DNA of 64,000 bases, from positions 8,696,001 to 8,760,000 of the forward strand of contig NZ_CP085173.1 of assembly GCF_020616555.1 (NCBI RefSeq). Direction: 5' to 3'. The stretch's first letter is position 1. The number at the start of each line of letters is the position of its first letter. Below, one piece after another: positions 19,328 through 29,194 of the stretch. The translations under genes were made by a program, and so were the position numbers. Source of the stretch: Streptomyces longhuiensis. Lineage in GTDB: Bacteria; Actinomycetota; Actinomycetes; Streptomycetales; Streptomycetaceae. Below the pieces are notes generated by a model, which saw only the letters and a list, made by a program, of their open reading frames with translations, searched no databases and had not been told where the DNA came from.

Positions 19328-19452
19328 GCGGTCGCCGTGTCGATTCGTCCGGGCCGCCGTGCGTCAACTACCGTCTCACCGCGCTCGGGCGCTCGCCCGA
19401 GCAGCCGCCGGCCATGGTCCGCGCGGGCCATCGAGAGACGGGAATGCCGCCG

Positions 19453-21345
19453 ATGAGCTCGGGGTTCGACGGGCAGACAACGTGCGGCGACGAGCTGCGC
19501 ACGCCGCTGCGCGACTTCCTGCGCACCGAGACCGGCAGCGCCTCCGTGCTGCTGGCCGCGGCGCTCGCGGCCCTGGCCTGGGTGAACATCGACCCCGGCA
19601 CGTACGAGGACTTCTGGGGGACGCACTTCTCCGTGCGGGTCGGTTCCGCCGGAGTGTCGCTGGACCTGCGGGAGTGGGTCAACAGCGGCCTGATGACGAT
19701 GTTCTTCTTCGTCGTCGGCCTGGAGGCGCGGCGTGAGTTCGACATGGGGGAGCTCCGCGAACGCCGGCGCGTCACGCTGCCTCTCGTCGCGGGACTCAGC
19801 GGCATGGTCGTCCCCGTCGCCGTCTACCTGGCCGTCAACGCCGGACAGAGCACGGCCCACGGCTGGGGCGCCGCCATGTCGACCGACACGGCGTTCGCCC
19901 TCGGCATGCTGGCCCTGCTCGGCAACCGCCTGCCCAGCAGCCTGCGCATCTTCATCCTGACCGTGGCCGTCGTCGACGATTTCGTGGCGCTGATCGTCAT
20001 CGCCGTCGCCTACAGCGGCCAGATCGACGTCCCCGCCCTCCTGGTGGCACTCGGCCTGTTCTGTGTGATCTTGCTGGTACGGGCCACCGGCACCCGGCGC
20101 GGCTGGGTGTACGCGCTGTTGGCCGTCGCGACCTGGGTGGCGCTGCTGGAGTCGGGGGTGGACCCCGTCGTGACCGGCCTCGCGATGGGGTTGCTGACCT
20201 CCGCGTACCCCGCGAGTCGTACCGCGCTGGAGCGGGCGAGCGGCCTGTTCCGGCTCTTCCGCGAGCAGCCGACCCCCGAGCTGGAGCGGTCGGTGCGACT
20301 CGGCCTCGCGTCGGCCTTGTCCCCCAACGAGCGGCTGCAGCGCCTCTACCACCCGTGGACGAGCTATGTGATCGTGCCGCTGTTCGCCCTCGCCAACGCC
20401 GGCATCGAGATCAGCGGCGGCGAACTGGCCCGCGCCTTCAGCTCGCCGATCACCCTGGGCATCCTCATCGGCTACGTCCTGGGCAAGCCGCTCGGCATCG
20501 TCGGCGCCTCCTGGCTGACGACGCGGCTCAGCCGCGGCCGGCTGCGCCCGCCCGTCGGCTGGGGCGCCACCGCGGCCGGGGGAGCCATCGCGGGTGTCGG
20601 GTTCACCGTGGCCCTGCTGATCGCCACTCTCGCCTTCGACGGCGACCAACTGGCCGAGGCGAAGATCGGCATCCTCAGCGCGGTGGCCGGCGCGTTCCTC
20701 ATGACCTGGCTGGTCTCCTGGGTCATCGCAATCCTGCCCCGCCCCACCCGGATGCGGGCGCTCCTCGGAACGGCCGAGGGCATCGTCGACCTGGCCGTGC
20801 CGGTCGACCCGGACCGCGACCACGTGCGCGGACCACGGCACGCGCCCGTGACGGTCGTCGAGTACGGCGACTTCGAGTGCCCCTACTGCGGACAGGCCGA
20901 ACCCGTCGTGCGGGAGCTGCTCGCCGGCTTCGGCGACATCCGCTACGTGTGGCGGCACCTGCCCTTGAACGACGTGCACCCGCACGCCCAGCTCGCGGCG
21001 GAGGCGGCCGAAGCGGCGGGGGAGCAGGGCGCGTACTGGGAGATGCACGACCTGCTGTTCACCCACCAGGACGCCCTGCGGGCCCCCGATCTCCTGAAGT
21101 ACGCGGGGGAGCTCGGCCTGGACACCGACCGGTTCCACAAGGACCTGCGGGCGCACAGCGGCGGGGGACGGGTCGCGGAGGACCTCGAGTCGGCCGACCT
21201 CAGCAGCGTCTCGGGCACGCCCACGTTCTTCGTCAACGGACGGCGCCACCACGGGGCGTACGACATCGACGGTCTGTCGGCGTCGGTGCGGGCGGCCAAG
21301 GAGCGGGCGGTGCTGGCCGGCAGGCGCGGGTCCCGGCGTCAGTAG
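19453..21345 (+). CDS. nhaA: Na+/H+ antiporter NhaA fused to a DsbA-like thioredoxin domain
   Basis: About 630 residues. Residues 20-440 are a full Nha[14 protein letters not shown], the [11 protein letters not shown]sp, the paired Asp of [17 protein letters not shown], and [12 protein letters not shown]. They exchange cytoplasmic Na+ for external protons. A C-terminal Thioredoxin_4/DsbA-like domain follows ([30 protein letters not shown] with cis-Pro) and carries a redox CPYC motif. This fusion is known in actinobacteria. I start at ATG 19453 with GGGA nine bases upstream. ATG 19444 is an alternative. Because NhaA normally has both termini inside, the thioredoxin domain would be cytoplasmic. 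Confidence 0.92.
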   Translation: MSSGFDGQTTCGDELRTPLRDFLRTETGSASVLLAAALAALAWVNIDPGTYEDFWGTHFSVRVGSAGVSLDLREWVNSGLMTMFFFVVGLEARREFDMGELRERRRVTLPLVAGLSGMVVPVAVYLAVNAGQSTAHGWGAAMSTDTAFALGMLALLGNRLPSSLRIFILTVAVVDDFVALIVIAVAYSGQIDVPALLVALGLFCVILLVRATGTRRGWVYALLAVATWVALLESGVDPVVTGLAMGLLTSAYPASRTALERASGLFRLFREQPTPELERSVRLGLASALSPNERLQRLYHPWTSYVIVPLFALANAGIEISGGELARAFSSPITLGILIGYVLGKPLGIVGASWLTTRLSRGRLRPPVGWGATAAGGAIAGVGFTVALLIATLAFDGDQLAEAKIGILSAVAGAFLMTWLVSWVIAILPRPTRMRALLGTAEGIVDLAVPVDPDRDHVRGPRHAPVTVVEYGDFECPYCGQAEPVVRELLAGFGDIRYVWRHLPLNDVHPHAQLAAEAAEAAGEQGAYWEMHDLLFTHQDALRAPDLLKYAGELGLDTDRFHKDLRAHSGGGRVAEDLESADLSSVSGTPTFFVNGRRHHGAYDIDGLSASVRAAKERAVLAGRRGSRRQ

Positions 21346-21355
21346 TGCCAGGGCG

Positions 21356-22531
21356 TCAGTAGTTCCAGGGGCGCTTCTCGCCGGGCCGGATCTCGGCCGC
21401 GATGTCGTCGCCGAGCCGGGCGACGGTGGTGCGTCCCTCGATCTCGGTCAGCCACTGGTGCGGCAGGTGTACGTCGCCGTGCAGTGCGCCGAGGATGTTG
21501 CCGCACACGGAGCCCGTGGAGTCGCTGTCGCCGGAGTGGTTGACCGAGAGCAGGAACGCGGCCTCGATCGGTGTGCGCGGGGGCTTCGGGTTGCACACCG
21601 TGCCCTCCTTGCCGACGTAGAAGGTCTGCGGCCGGGTGCGGGCGAGCGCCGCGTACACGCCGATGGCGAGGGCCTCCTCCGCGACCCAGCCGGCGCCGAG
21701 CGTCTCCACCTTCTCGGGGGTCGCCTCGCCCTCCTCCTCGGCGAGCGCGACGGCCCGGCTCAGCGCGGCCGTGGTCTCCTCGTGGCCCCGGTAGCCGGAG
21801 AGCAGGCGCAGGGTCAGCAGCACCGCGCCCTCCAGGGACTCGCCGTCGACGAGGTGGCTGATGAGGGCGGCGAACGCACCGGAGGCGAGATAGCCGGTGG
21901 GGTGTCCGTGCGTGATCTGGGCGCACTGGGCGGCGAGTTCGAAGGACCGGCGGGCGCCCAGGTCCGTCAGGCCGAAGGGCGCGGAACGCATCACGGCGCC
22001 GCAGCCCTTGGAGTCCGGGTTCACCGGCCCCGGCTCACCGGTGGGCTTCCCGTACGGGTCGGGGGTGAATCCCGCTGCGACGCCGCTCAGGCAGGCGTTG
22101 CCGGGCGCGCGGCGCGCGTACAGCCAGGGCTCGTGCCGCAGCCACCCGATGCGGTGGCGCAAGTCCTCCTCGGGCAGCGGCCCGGGGTGGTTCTGCGTCT
22201 CCAGCCACCGCAGGTACGCGTCGTGCACGAGGGCCGCCTCGGCGCCGCCGATGCCCCGGTCCCGGGTGCGGCAGTGTCCCCGCAGATGCCCCTCGGCGGT
22301 GAACAGCGTCATCTGGGTGTCGTCGCTGACCCGGCCCGTCACACCGTCCGCGTCGGCCACCAGGCCGGTGACCCCGGCCGCGCCGTGCGTGGCGCGGAGG
22401 GCGTCGAGGGAGAGGAACTCGACGGGGTACCCGAGCGCGTCACCGATCGCGCCGCCGAGGAGACAACCGCGTACGCGGCTGCGGTGGACGGCGAGATCGG
22501 CCCAGGAACGGGTGTGCACGGTGAGCTCCAT
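21356..22531 (-). CDS. ADP-ribosylglycohydrolase (DraG) family protein
   Basis: About 391 residues of the DraG/ARH fold. Magnesium-site motifs are visible: VRGCLLGGAIGDALGYPVEF near the start, VSDDTQMTLFTAEGHL, and NHSGDSDSTGSVCGNILGA near the end. Family members remove ADP-ribose from arginine or from other modified targets. No matching ADP-ribosyltransferase is adjacent, so the substrate is unknown. The stop lies 10 bases from the convergent nhaA stop. I use ATG 22531. A GTG eight codons upstream is an alternative, and neither has a strong ribosome site. A Ser/Thr kinase gene is just upstream on the same strand. Confidence 0.87.
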   Translation of the reverse strand: MELTVHTRSWADLAVHRSRVRGCLLGGAIGDALGYPVEFLSLDALRATHGAAGVTGLVADADGVTGRVSDDTQMTLFTAEGHLRGHCRTRDRGIGGAEAALVHDAYLRWLETQNHPGPLPEEDLRHRIGWLRHEPWLYARRAPGNACLSGVAAGFTPDPYGKPTGEPGPVNPDSKGCGAVMRSAPFGLTDLGARRSFELAAQCAQITHGHPTGYLASGAFAALISHLVDGESLEGAVLLTLRLLSGYRGHEETTAALSRAVALAEEEGEATPEKVETLGAGWVAEEALAIGVYAALARTRPQTFYVGKEGTVCNPKPPRTPIEAAFLLSVNHSGDSDSTGSVCGNILGALHGDVHLPHQWLTEIEGRTTVARLGDDIAAEIRPGEKRPWNY

Positions 22532-22596
22532 GGTGGTCGGTCGAAGGCGTCGCACCCATCATCGCGCGAGCGTGTTCCGCCGGGACGGGCGCCCCG

Positions 22597-23736
22597 TCAG
22601 CGCGCGGACGCTGAGGGCGAAGGGGTGCCCGTCGGTGCGTTCGCGGCACTGTCGTCGGGGGCGAACCACGCCATGCCGATCAGGAGGGACGCGACGAACA
22701 GAGCGGCCGCGGCGACGGCCCCGATGATTCTCGGTCTGCGTCTCGCCGCCTCCAGGACGCCGCCGCGCCGTGCCGCCCCGCGGCGCGCCGCCCGGCCGGA
22801 CGACGGCAGCTGGTAGGTCGTCGACGTGGTCCGGATCTCCGGGGAGGTCCGGAAGTGGGGAGCGGGTGTCGGCGCGGGCGCCACCGGCACGGGCTCCGGG
22901 AGGGGTTCGGGGCGGCCCTGCCAGGAACCCGTACGGAACCAGTCCGTGACCTCCTGGGCCGTCGGCCGGTCCTCCGGCTGCTTGGCGAGCAGACCGAGCA
23001 GATAGTTCTCGAACGACGGAGGCAGCTGGACGCCGAGCCGGCCCGGGGCCACCGGCGCGGCGTCCACGTGCTGGTAGAGCAGGCCGGTCGCGGTGTCGGC
23101 CCGGAACGGCGGGTTCCCGGTCAGGAGTTGATACAGCACGCAGCCCAGCGAGTACACGTCGGACGCCGGGCCCGCGTTCTTGCCGAGAGCGCGCTCGGGC
23201 GCGAGGTACAGGCCGGTGCCCACGATCTGCCCGGTGGTGGTGAGCCCGGCGGCGGGATCGTCGAGGAAGCGGGCGATGCCGAAGTCGCCGAGCTTGACCG
23301 TGCCGTCGGGGGTGAGCAGCAGATTGCCCGGCTTGATGTCCCGGTGCACCACCCCCTGGCGGTGGGCGGCGGCGAGCCCGGCGGCCGCACCGGCCGCGAT
23401 GTCCGCCACCCGCTCCGGCGTCAGCCGCGCGCCGCCCGCGGTCTCGTGGGCCAGACTGCCGCCCTCGACGAGTTCCATGACGAGGTAGAAACGGTGCTCC
23501 CAGGAGCCGAAGTCGTAGACACCCACCACGTGCGGATGGCTGAGCGACGCCGAAGTCTGCGCCTCCATACGGAACCTGGCCGCCGCCGAAGGATCCGCGT
23601 CCTGGGCGATGAGCAGCTTCACGGCCACGGTCCGGCCGAGCATCTCGTCGGTCGCCTGCCACACCTCACCCATACCGCCGCGGCCTATGGCCTTGTGCAA
23701 CCGGTACCGATCCGCCAGCAACAACCTGCGCACCAC
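22597..23736 (-). CDS. Hanks-type Ser/Thr protein kinase with a C-terminal membrane segment
   Basis: A 379-residue kinase. It has the Gly-rich loop GRGGMGEVW, ATP-binding Lys40 (VAVKLL), catalytic Asp133 (VVHRDIKPGN), Asp151 (LGDFGIAR) and an activation segment ending APERAL. A Pro-rich juxtamembrane linker (about 270-320) precedes one membrane helix near residues 337-358 (IIGAVAAAALFVASLLIG) and a short external tail. No PASTA or other sensor domain is present outside. The GTG start follows AAGGG closely. It lies on the same strand and 65 bases upstream of the ADP-ribosylglycohydrolase start, so the two may be co-expressed signalling genes. Confidence 0.93.
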   Translation of the reverse strand: MVRRLLLADRYRLHKAIGRGGMGEVWQATDEMLGRTVAVKLLIAQDADPSAAARFRMEAQTSASLSHPHVVGVYDFGSWEHRFYLVMELVEGGSLAHETAGGARLTPERVADIAAGAAAGLAAAHRQGVVHRDIKPGNLLLTPDGTVKLGDFGIARFLDDPAAGLTTTGQIVGTGLYLAPERALGKNAGPASDVYSLGCVLYQLLTGNPPFRADTATGLLYQHVDAAPVAPGRLGVQLPPSFENYLLGLLAKQPEDRPTAQEVTDWFRTGSWQGRPEPLPEPVPVAPAPTPAPHFRTSPEIRTTSTTYQLPSSGRAARRGAARRGGVLEAARRRPRIIGAVAAAALFVASLLIGMAWFAPDDSAANAPTGTPSPSASAR

Positions 23737-23917
23737 CCTTGAAAGACAGCCCCGTCAAATTGGTTGCCACGGAACGAAGTTCGCCCCGCGCGAGCGCGAG
23801 GACGAGCGGGAGGGGTGTGGCGGATCAAGGATAAGGCGCGCGGAGAGCCGATGATCACACGTGGCCGGGTGGCCCGTACGGAAGGCGAGGGGTGGTGATC
23901 ACACGCTCGCGGTGCTC

Positions 23918-25876
23918 CTAGGAGTCTCCGGCGCGGGTACGGGCCAGGGGGCCGTGCCGCAGGAGTTCCGCCAGGCCGCGGCGCGTGGCGGCCAGCACCA
24001 CGCGGTCCTCCGGACGCAGCACGTACCCGGGGTGAAGGTCCCACACGAGGCCGGTCGGGCGGTCGGGGTCGTCGTCGGTGGGGGACGCGGCCAGGTCGGG
24101 GCGGCGCTCGCTCGGCGCCGTGGCGTCGAGGGCGATCACCCGCCAGGAACCGGCCCGGAACGTGTCGGCGACGGTCCGGCCGTCGAGCAGCGGATGTCCT
24201 GCCACGTCGAGGGCGGCGAAGAGCAGGACGCTGCGCTCGACGGGGATGGCGCCGAGGATCTGGCGGCCCATCATGGCGCCGGCGAACGCGGGCGCTGCGA
24301 GGGCGGAGACACTCCGGCTGCGGGTCAGGGCGCGGGGATGCGCGGAGCGGAGCGTGCGGTAGACGGCGGTCGCGAATCCGTCGTCGAACAGGCGCAGCGC
24401 CACCCGCAGGTCGGGCTTGACCGACCGCGCGTGCAGCGCGGCCTCGAGGTTGGTGATGTCGCTGCTGGTGAGGGCGAGCAGGGCGTGGGCGCGGTGCACC
24501 TTGGCCGCTTCCAGGACGCCTTCCTGCGTGACGTCACCGATGACGGTAGGTACGCGCAGACGGCGGGCGAGGGCGACGCCGCGCGCCTCGGGGTCCTCCT
24601 CCACGCACACGACGGGGATGCCGAGTTCACGCAGGCGGGCCAGGACGCGGGTACCGATCTTGCCGAGGCCGAGCAGCACGACGTGGCCGGAGAGACCGCG
24701 CGGCGGGCGGCGCAGGGCCGACGCCGTCCGGAAGGTGCCGAGGGCTTCGAGCACGGCCGCGAGCAGGACGGGCAGCAGGAGCAGTCCGGCGAGCCCCGTG
24801 AGGAGTTGGAGGAGCTGGCGGGCGAGCGGCTCCCCGATCGCGGGGTCGTCGATGGCGAACAGGTCGAGGAGCGTGAGGTATCCGGCGTGCAGCGGGTGGT
24901 CGCCGGTGGTGGCCCAGGACGCCACGGCCAGGCCGAGGACGCTCGTGACGAGTCCGGCCAGGGACAGGCGCAGCCGGCGCGAGAACAGCGAGCTGAGGGG
25001 CATACGGCGGCTGGTCGTGCGGCCGTTGGGTGCGGCGACCGTGGGGGAGACGGCCTCCAGGACCACCGTGCCGCGCCCGGTGGCCGCGGCGACGGTGCGT
25101 TCGTCGGGCAGCAGCAGCGGGCCCTCCGCGCCGCCCACGTCCGAACCCTCGGCGCCCGCCGGGTCGTTGGCGGTCGCGGACAGCAGGGCGAGGGTGCACA
25201 GTCCGGGGTCGGCGACCTCGCCACGGCCCGGCGGGGTGCGCTCCACGGCGCGCAGCAGGAGCCCGTCGGCCTGGACGACCTTGCTGGTACCGGCGACGGC
25301 AGTGGCCGCGAGCGCCGGCGCCGCGGTGTCGGCGTCGGACAGGACGGTCGTCGTGGTGTCCAGCGCCTCGGGGTCGACGCCGGGGGCGGAGAGCGCGGCG
25401 GCCTGATCGAGGAGGTGTTCCAGGTGCTGGCCGAGCTTGCGGTTGTAGAGCCGGATGACCAGGCGCAGCTGGGGGTTGAGACGGCGGGCGGCCAGGGCGG
25501 CCCGGATGTTGGTCTCGTCGTCGCCGTGGACGAGGGCCAGTGCGGCGGCGTCGGCCACGCCCGCCTCGGCCAGCGCCTCCTCGTCGAGTTCCGGTGCCTC
25601 CAGGACGCGGGGCGGCGGAACGCTGTCGTCGGCCGCGGCGGACACCGTACGGTTCACGACCGCCTGCATCCGCGAGAGCAGCGTGGCAGCCCGCGCCCGT
25701 CCGGCGGGACCGGCGCCCTGCCTGGTGACGCGGACGAAGGGCACGACGACCGTGACCCGCTCGCCGTAGACGGCGCGCAGTTCGGCGGCGAGCCGCTCGG
25801 CGAGCGCGTCACCGCCGCACACGATCATGTGGCCGGTCGGCGGGGCCTGTTGAGGCTGGCGGGGCAGGGTGGTCAT
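23918..25876 (-). CDS. Two-RCK-domain membrane protein related to potassium channel/TrkA regulators
   Basis: About 652 residues. A first Rossmann NAD-binding (RCK/TrkA-N) domain covers roughly 15-170 ([37 protein letters not shown]). A membrane part near 300-400 follows ([40 protein letters not shown]) with a pore-like loop. A second RCK domain comes next ([51 protein letters not shown]). The usual TVGYG selectivity filter is not present; the loop reads TLLDLFAID. It may be a channel-like or regulatory protein rather than a classical K+ channel. The start at ATG 25876 lacks a clear ribosome site. Confidence 0.82.
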   Translation of the reverse strand: MTTLPRQPQQAPPTGHMIVCGGDALAERLAAELRAVYGERVTVVVPFVRVTRQGAGPAGRARAATLLSRMQAVVNRTVSAAADDSVPPPRVLEAPELDEEALAEAGVADAAALALVHGDDETNIRAALAARRLNPQLRLVIRLYNRKLGQHLEHLLDQAAALSAPGVDPEALDTTTTVLSDADTAAPALAATAVAGTSKVVQADGLLLRAVERTPPGRGEVADPGLCTLALLSATANDPAGAEGSDVGGAEGPLLLPDERTVAAATGRGTVVLEAVSPTVAAPNGRTTSRRMPLSSLFSRRLRLSLAGLVTSVLGLAVASWATTGDHPLHAGYLTLLDLFAIDDPAIGEPLARQLLQLLTGLAGLLLLPVLLAAVLEALGTFRTASALRRPPRGLSGHVVLLGLGKIGTRVLARLRELGIPVVCVEEDPEARGVALARRLRVPTVIGDVTQEGVLEAAKVHRAHALLALTSSDITNLEAALHARSVKPDLRVALRLFDDGFATAVYRTLRSAHPRALTRSRSVSALAAPAFAGAMMGRQILGAIPVERSVLLFAALDVAGHPLLDGRTVADTFRAGSWRVIALDATAPSERRPDLAASPTDDDPDRPTGLVWDLHPGYVLRPEDRVVLAATRRGLAELLRHGPLARTRAGDS

Positions 25877-25972
25877 GGCAACAGTCAAGTGGACGAGAGC
25901 GCCGGAACGCACAGCGGGCCCTGATTGTGTGCAGGTGGGCGTGTTGCGCGCGCCAGGTGGCCCCGGCGGCTC

Positions 25973-26818
25973 TCAGTCCGTGCGTCCCGCGGCCCGGGAC
26001 CGGTCGCCCGGCAGGCGCCACCCGTGGTCGACCGGGCCGATGCCCGACCCCAGCGCGAACCCGGCGGCGATCGCCCCCGTGACGTACTCCTTCGCCAGAC
26101 GGACGGACTCCGGCACGGGCAGGCCGTGGGCGAGACCCACGGCGACGGCCGACGCCAGGGTGCATCCGGTGCCGTGCGTGTGCCGGTTGTCGTGGCGGGG
26201 AGCGCGCAGCCAGTGTTCCTCCGTGCCGTCGGTGAGCAGGTCCACGGCCGCCCCGGGCAGATGGCCGCCCTTGACGACCACCCAGCGCGGCCCGAACGAC
26301 AGGAGCCGTGCCGCGGCCCGGCGCATGCCGTCGTCGTCCGTGACGGCGAGGCCGGTCAGCTGCGCCACCTCGTCCAGGTTCGGCGTGGCCACCGTCGCGA
26401 CCGGCAGCAGCTTGGTGCGCACCGCGTCCAGCGCGTCCTCGGCGAGCAGCGGATCGCCGTGCTTGGAGACGCTCACGGGGTCCACGACCACGGGGGCGTC
26501 CGTACCGGCGAGCAGTTCGGCCACCGCCTCGACGAGCACCGGCGACGAGAGCATCCCGGTCTTGACCGCCTGGACGCCGATGTCGTCCACGACGCTGCGG
26601 TACTGCGTGCGCACCGCGTCGACGGGGAGTTCCCACGCTCCCTGTACCCCCAGGGAGTTCTGCGCGGTGACGGCCGTCAGGACGCTCATGCCGTGGGCGC
26701 CGAGCGCCAGCATCGTCTTGAGGTCGGCCTGGATCCCGGCGCCACCGCCCGAGTCCGAACCGGCGACGGTCAGGACGCGGGGCGGCGCGACGCGTCCGGT
26801 GCTCGCGGGGGCGGTCAT
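25973..26818 (-). CDS. thiD: Hydroxymethylpyrimidine/phosphomethylpyrimidine kinase
   Basis: A 281-residue ribokinase-fold kinase that phosphorylates HMP and HMP-phosphate in thiamine synthesis. Visible motifs are [71 protein letters not shown] and the anion-hole [12 protein letters not shown] with catalytic Asp/Cys-Gly region. The ATG overlaps the transporter stop by four bases (ATGA), so HMP uptake and phosphorylation are coupled and both lie under the TPP riboswitch upstream. Confidence 0.95.
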   Translation of the reverse strand: MTAPASTGRVAPPRVLTVAGSDSGGGAGIQADLKTMLALGAHGMSVLTAVTAQNSLGVQGAWELPVDAVRTQYRSVVDDIGVQAVKTGMLSSPVLVEAVAELLAGTDAPVVVDPVSVSKHGDPLLAEDALDAVRTKLLPVATVATPNLDEVAQLTGLAVTDDDGMRRAAARLLSFGPRWVVVKGGHLPGAAVDLLTDGTEEHWLRAPRHDNRHTHGTGCTLASAVAVGLAHGLPVPESVRLAKEYVTGAIAAGFALGSGIGPVDHGWRLPGDRSRAAGRTD

Positions 26819-28254
26819 GCGCGGGCCTCCTGCTGCGGTGCGGTCCGGGTGCGGGCGGTCGGGCGGCGCAGCCTGAGGGGCGCGTACACGACGAGTGCGG
26901 CGACGAAGGCCACGTAGTACGCGAGGTCGGCGCCGTGCAGGGCCTTGGCGACCGGGCCCACGTACAGGCCGCTGTCCATGAACGGGACCGCGGCGGCGAA
27001 GGCGGCGACGAAAGCGAGGAGTCCGGGCCACCAGGGCTGCGGCCGGGCGCTCTCGGCGGCCAGGTCGACCGGCGCGCCGCCCCGGGCCCTGGCGCGCGCG
27101 AACCAGTCGACGGCCACGACCGCGACGAACCCGGGGATCCAGTAGCCGACGAACAGCAGCACGTTCTGGAAGCGGGCCGCGGTGTCGGCGGCGTGCATCC
27201 ACAGCACCAGCGGGAAGCCGAGCACCGCGGCGAGCGCCGCCGCGAGCGGCCGCGGGACCCGGACGCCGATCGTCTGCAGGGCCAGCGAACCGCTGTAGTC
27301 GTTCATGGCGTTGCTGCACAGGGCCGCGAGCGCCACGGCGAGCAGCCCGAAGGAGCCGAGGACGCCCCCGCCGAGCAGCTCGTCGACCCCGCGCGCGGTC
27401 TGGTCGGTGAACACGGAGGCGCCCCACAGCCCGAGCGCCTGGACGGCGACGAAGGAGACGGTGACGCCGAGGAGCGTGAACCAGAACATGCGCTTACGGG
27501 ATGTGGCGGCCGGGAGATAGCGGCTGAAGTCGCTGGCGTAGGGGGCCCAGGACACGGACAGGCTGAGCGCGATCGTGCTGGTGAGGACGAACGCGCCGGC
27601 CTGGTCGGCCCCGTGCGCGGTCCCGGTGGTGACCGGATGGACACCGTCGAGGAGCTTGACGGCCAGAACCACGAACGCGGCGGCCAGTACGAAGGTCATC
27701 AGCTTCTGGAGCCGGTGGACGGCCTCGTAGCCGAGCACGCCGAGCGCGCCCTGCGCCAGCATCATCACGAGCACGCCGACCCAGAAGGGCCAGCCGCACA
27801 GCCGGGCGAGCGCGTCACCGCCGAACAGACCGATCAGCGCGTCCCAGGCGACCGACGACAGCCACTGCAGGGCGCCGGGCACCGCGACGGCCCGGCCGAA
27901 CGCGAGCCGCGCCAGCGGGAGCTGTCCCGCGCCGGTCGCGCTGCCCCACGTACCGAGATACGCGGTGGGCACGGCGCCGATCAGAGTGCCGATGACGACG
28001 GCGGCCAGCGCGGTGGCGAAGTCCAGGCCGAGCGCGATGCCGACGGTGCCGGTGAAGACGCCGGTCATGGTCAGGTTCGGGGCGAACCACACGGTGAACA
28101 GGCGCCCGGCGCCGCCGTAGCGGTGGCTCTCGGGGACCGGCGCGATCCCGCGGGCCTCGACCCGCAGGTCACCGGGCGCGGCGGGCATCCGCCCGTCGAA
28201 GACGGAGCGCGGTCCGGTGGTCCCGGTGCTGCTCGGGGCATGGGGCAACGACAT
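26815..28254 (-). CDS. cytX: NCS1-family hydroxymethylpyrimidine permease (CytX-like)
   Basis: A 479-residue, 12-helix NCS1 transporter related to cytosine permeases. The N-terminal signature is [20 protein letters not shown], followed by [24 protein letters not shown]1 proteins import pyrimidines and related bases with cation symport. Placement directly behind a TPP riboswitch and overlapping thiD marks it as the HMP importer usually called CytX. GGAGGGA lies nine bases before the ATG and is part of the riboswitch itself. Confidence 0.92.
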   Translation of the reverse strand: MSLPHAPSSTGTTGPRSVFDGRMPAAPGDLRVEARGIAPVPESHRYGGAGRLFTVWFAPNLTMTGVFTGTVGIALGLDFATALAAVVIGTLIGAVPTAYLGTWGSATGAGQLPLARLAFGRAVAVPGALQWLSSVAWDALIGLFGGDALARLCGWPFWVGVLVMMLAQGALGVLGYEAVHRLQKLMTFVLAAAFVVLAVKLLDGVHPVTTGTAHGADQAGAFVLTSTIALSLSVSWAPYASDFSRYLPAATSRKRMFWFTLLGVTVSFVAVQALGLWGASVFTDQTARGVDELLGGGVLGSFGLLAVALAALCSNAMNDYSGSLALQTIGVRVPRPLAAALAAVLGFPLVLWMHAADTAARFQNVLLFVGYWIPGFVAVVAVDWFARARARGGAPVDLAAESARPQPWWPGLLAFVAAFAAAVPFMDSGLYVGPVAKALHGADLAYYVAFVAALVVYAPLRLRRPTARTRTAPQQEARA

Positions 28255-28259
28255 TGGCT

Positions 28260-28336
28260 GACATCCCTCCGCCAGTGCTAACTGGTTCAGGTTCGACGGG
28301 TGTGATCTCAGCCCTCGTGCGGGGCACCCCGTGTCC
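28260..28336 (-). promoter_or_regulatory. TPP riboswitch (THI element)
   Basis: On the minus strand the conserved aptamer elements appear in order: CGGGGTGCCCC, GGGCTGAGATCACACCC, GTCGAACCTGAACC, AGTTAGCACTGGCGGAGGGA. GACA and TGTC at the two ends can form stem P1. The final GGAGGGA (28270-28264) is also the Shine-Dalgarno of the permease gene, so TPP binding would hide the ribosome site directly. It controls cytX and thiD. Confidence 0.95.
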
Positions 28337-28442
28337 GGTACGTCGGCAAGGGTAGCTTCCCCGTCCCGGGAGGCACAGCAGGGGGCGGTGACCCACGCGT
28401 CGGAGACGTGTCCCAGCGGGAGCGGGGGCTCAGAAACGAGGC

Positions 28443-28938
28443 TCAGAAGTGCGTGGTGATGCCGAAGGCGCCGCGCTGAAGTGCCATGTCGTGAACGTCC
28501 CGTTCACGAGGTTCATACCCTTGATGGAAGTCGACCTGCCGTTGGGCCGACAGACACGGCACGGTGACCCCGCCGATGGTGCCGGTCACGAAGCACGCGG
28601 CCGGTACACGAACGGACTTCGCGGATCGGGGGAGAACTGGACGGCGGTTCCGTCCGGGGCGAAGGCCAGTGGGTGTGCAGATCGATGTCGCGGCCGTCGG
28701 GAGTCGAGAGCACGAAGGGTTCCGGTCGCGCGTCGAGGGTCTCGGTGAAACCCTCGAGGGCCAGGGAGGCGACGACGCGGGGCTCCTGCTCCTGTCGGTA
28801 CGTCAGATCCAGGTCGCCGTGTGCACGGGTCTGCTCGCCGACGAGCGCGTCGATGCCCCAGCCCCCGCCGATCCACACGTCGACGTCCGCCCGTCGTAGC
28901 GCCGCCAGAATGCCCAACACGCCCTCGCAGCCGATCAT
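28443..28938 (-). pseudogene. Frameshifted aminoglycoside-type nucleotidyltransferase
   Basis: The N-terminal part reads MIGCEGVLGILAALRRADVD, then VWIGGGWGIDALVGEQTRAHGDLDL with the nucleotidyltransferase GGxGxD and DxD motifs. After GRDIDLH the frame shifts: an extra AC near 28676-28685 (CTGCACACCCACTGG) moves homologous HPLAFAPDGTAVQFS into another frame. A second shift after FVYRPRA moves FVTGTIGGVTVPCLSAQRQ, then DFHQGYEPRERDVHDMA, into the third frame, ending at the TGA at 28443. The three pieces together make a near-complete ANT(2'')/LinB-like protein. It is a decayed gene unless the shifts are sequencing errors. Confidence 0.75.
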
Positions 28939-29019
28939 GTGGCGTCCGCAGGGGGAAGGCGACCCGGCGGCCGGCAGCGCGCGAAGGGCTTCCGGCGGCC
29001 CGGCGATCATGGAGGTCGG

Positions 29020-29112
29020 TGCCTTCGCGTCCCGGACGACGGCCCACGCCTCCGCGTGGCCGTCGATCCACCGGAAGTGCTCGAGCGTCAGATCGCGCGC
29101 GGCAGAGGACAT
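29020..29112 (-). pseudogene. Possible N-terminal remnant of a phosphoribosyltransferase gene
   Basis: About 31 codons from the ATG at 29112 read MSSAARDLTLEHFRWIDGHA, continuing EAWAVVRDAKA. The HFRWxxGHAxxW pattern recalls the start of phosphoribosyltransferases common in Streptomyces. It runs in frame into the nucleotidyltransferase remnant through about 27 unrelated codons. This looks like a deletion junction between two genes. The recognition rests on memory of one short motif. Confidence 0.35.
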
Positions 29113-29194
29113 GGGCGGGAGTCTCGCGATCGGCGGGCCGGACGGCAAGCCCGTATCGGCCGTTGTCCGGGGCGGCGGCAGGCCGGCCGCGGAG

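Noticed and set aside
16173..19367. A long minus-strand frame opposite the GH92 gene
   Set aside because: Compositionally a mirror of the GH92 gene, whose signal peptide, catalytic motifs and ribosome site are clear.
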